Of a stretch of 56,345 nucleotides of DNA, positions 55,375 to 56,345 are shown piece by piece (within the stretch, counting starts at the first letter, position 1; each line of letters begins with the position of its first letter). The DNA comes from an uncultured bacterium. Lineage in GTDB: Bacteria > Bacillota > Clostridia > Lachnospirales > Lachnospiraceae. The stretch is taken from positions 1 to 56,345 of the forward strand of contig CAMTMP010000028.1 in assembly GCA_947073545.1 (NCBI GenBank), read 5' to 3'. Below the pieces are notes generated by a model. The model saw only the letters and a program-made list of their open reading frames with translations. It searched no databases and had not been told where the DNA came from. The translations under genes and the position numbers were made by a program.

Positions 55375-56097
55375 ATGGATGAATATATTTTATTTATAGA
55401 CGAAACCTTAAAGGCACCTAAAAATCCCTATTTTTGTATGGGTGGAATATGCGTAAAAAGAAATTATTACGAAGACGTACTTACTGCAGAAATAAATTCT
55501 TTGAAAGCCCGGCACTTTAGTTCATCCAACATTATATTCCACTATAATGAAATGGCACATTCGAAGGGAGTTTATACTATTTTTAACGATACAGAAAAGC
55601 GGACAAACTTCTGGAATGATTTTTGCAACACAATAAAAAAGTTGGATTTTACTTCAATGGGAGTTTACTTTGACCAAAGCAAAATGAGTTATTTGTACAA
55701 AAGCAAGAACATAAAATGTTATAATATTGCTTTCGTGGAACTTTTAAAAAATTATCTTCATTATTTAAAACAGTGTAACGGGATTGGTTCTATCTGCATT
55801 GAATCAAGATCTTTTAATGAAAATGCCGATCTGCAGCACACTTATTACAAATTTATTCGAAATGGATCCATTTATTTTTCACAGGAAGATTTTGATAAAC
55901 ATTTATCTTCATTGGGTTTCGTTTTAAAAGGTGATAATTGTATTGGATTGCAAATCGCCGATGTCCTGCCCTCCGCATTATTGCGGCAGGTAAATTGTGT
56001 GAAAGATGTCTATAATATAGGAAGCATGTATCGTAAAAAATTATACTGTTATAATACTGACAATGAAGGTATCCTTGGATTGAGAAACCTCTTGTGA
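55375..56097 (+). CDS. DUF3800 domain protein
   Basis: A 240-aa protein of the DUF3800 type, thought to have an RNase H-like fold. The first motif is YILFIDET (Asp9), an acidic residue lies in CIESRS near 143, and the closing motif is IGLQIADVLPSALL. The function is unproven; members are common in mobile or defence-linked regions. The gene is AT-rich compared with pyk next to it, uses AT-rich codons, and is preceded by TATAAT at 55320-55325. It has no partner gene within the window on this strand. Confidence 0.75.
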   Translation: MDEYILFIDETLKAPKNPYFCMGGICVKRNYYEDVLTAEINSLKARHFSSSNIIFHYNEMAHSKGVYTIFNDTEKRTNFWNDFCNTIKKLDFTSMGVYFDQSKMSYLYKSKNIKCYNIAFVELLKNYLHYLKQCNGIGSICIESRSFNENADLQHTYYKFIRNGSIYFSQEDFDKHLSSLGFVLKGDNCIGLQIADVLPSALLRQVNCVKDVYNIGSMYRKKLYCYNTDNEGILGLRNLL

Positions 56098-56230
56098 TAA
56101 CCTTGACATTTACAGGATACACTATTATAATGATTATACTCTGAGAGATAGCATAGTCTACGATCCTGGGGTATACTGATATGATCTATCATAAGATAGG
56201 AATCATTTCGGGTGAACATCATTAGTTTTT

Positions 56231-56260
56231 GCGGGTGTCTGGCATAGTCCATTCACCCGC
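56231..56260 (+). terminator. Possible terminator downstream of the DUF3800 gene
   Basis: GCGGGTG/CACCCGC (56231-56237 with 56254-56260) around a 16-base loop, followed by ATTTTATATAG. The U tract is weak and the stem lies 134 bases past the stop. The remaining sequence to the window end shows no gene. Confidence 0.4.
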
Positions 56261-56345
56261 ATTTTATATAGTGTCTGCTGATTAAGCGAATATCTGCATA
56301 CTCCAACGTTTGTATCCATTCCCATATTGGAACAAATATAAAAGA

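Noticed and set aside
56049..56252. Short minus-strand frame at the right end
   Set aside because: No ribosome binding site and overlaps the DUF3800 gene end; composition gives no support for coding.

Overview
The window looks like chromosomal DNA of a Clostridia member, most likely Lachnospiraceae (Bacillota). The evidence is a type III glutamine synthetase, an hrcA-grpE-dnaK-dnaJ operon under a perfect CIRCE element, a clostridial IreB/RuvX/DUF1292/RNase J/YlbF series, an XpaC-TelA pair, a DUF6465 histone-like protein, strong AGGAGG-type ribosome binding sites, and large secreted proteins with InlB and Big_2 repeats. Most DNA is of moderate GC content. Two patches are visibly AT-rich (about 35.05-36.87 kb and 55.26-56.1 kb). 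I see no insertion sequence, phage gene, CRISPR array or rRNA. One tRNA gene is present.

Layout. Nearly everything is on the minus strand, so transcription runs from high to low coordinates. 0.2-4.5 kb: a chemoreceptor, tRNA-Gln(CTG) and glutamine synthetase III, the last behind a leader containing an intrinsic terminator. 4.6-14.8 kb: a long RNA-centred series (mtaB; then ireB, ruvX, DUF1292, RNase J, YlbF, a truncated MltG-like protein, trmR, trhP) that ends in an MBOAT/SGNH acyl-transfer pair. 14.86 kb: a plus-strand HPr-like gene lacking the phosphorylatable histidine. 15.4-24.4 kb: thiI, cysteine desulfurase, rsmE, VanZ-like, prmA, telA, xpaC and a YerB-type lipoprotein. 24.5-35.1 kb: a secreted-protein locus with a giant transglutaminase/thioredoxin-like/InlB protein, a multi-domain subtilisin, and between them a small membrane protein resembling the subtilisin's own propeptide. 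35.2-36.9 kb: an AT-rich three-gene cassette of unknown function behind a promoter, a 24-codon leader ORF and a terminator hairpin. 36.9-42 kb: the heat-shock operon. 42.1-50.6 kb: a DUF6465 protein, uppP, a patatin, an aminotransferase, alpha-galactosidase, glycerol kinase and a PfkB sugar kinase. 50.7-53.6 kb: plus-strand AEC transporter, DUF4474 protein and metallophosphoesterase. 53.7-56.3 kb: pyruvate kinase (minus) and a DUF3800 protein (plus).

How the genes fit together. Translation and RNA quality is the main housekeeping theme: tRNA thiolation (ThiI with a cysteine desulfurase), ms2t6A37 (MtaB), wobble-uridine hydroxylation and methylation (TrhP, TrmR), rRNA and ribosomal-protein methylation (RsmE, PrmA), RNA processing (RNase J) and tRNA-Gln. 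Carbon metabolism is represented by alpha-galactosidase, glycerol kinase, PfkB kinase and pyruvate kinase.

The least-described content is threefold. (1) A family of 150-190 bp imperfect palindromes sits directly after stop codons at three places, with a 31 bp minimal copy at a fourth; stem changes between copies are compensatory. (2) The AT-rich cassette has attenuator-like control. (3) A membrane-tethered propeptide-like protein is encoded immediately after the subtilisin gene. All functional statements are inferred from sequence motifs read by eye; no database search was run.
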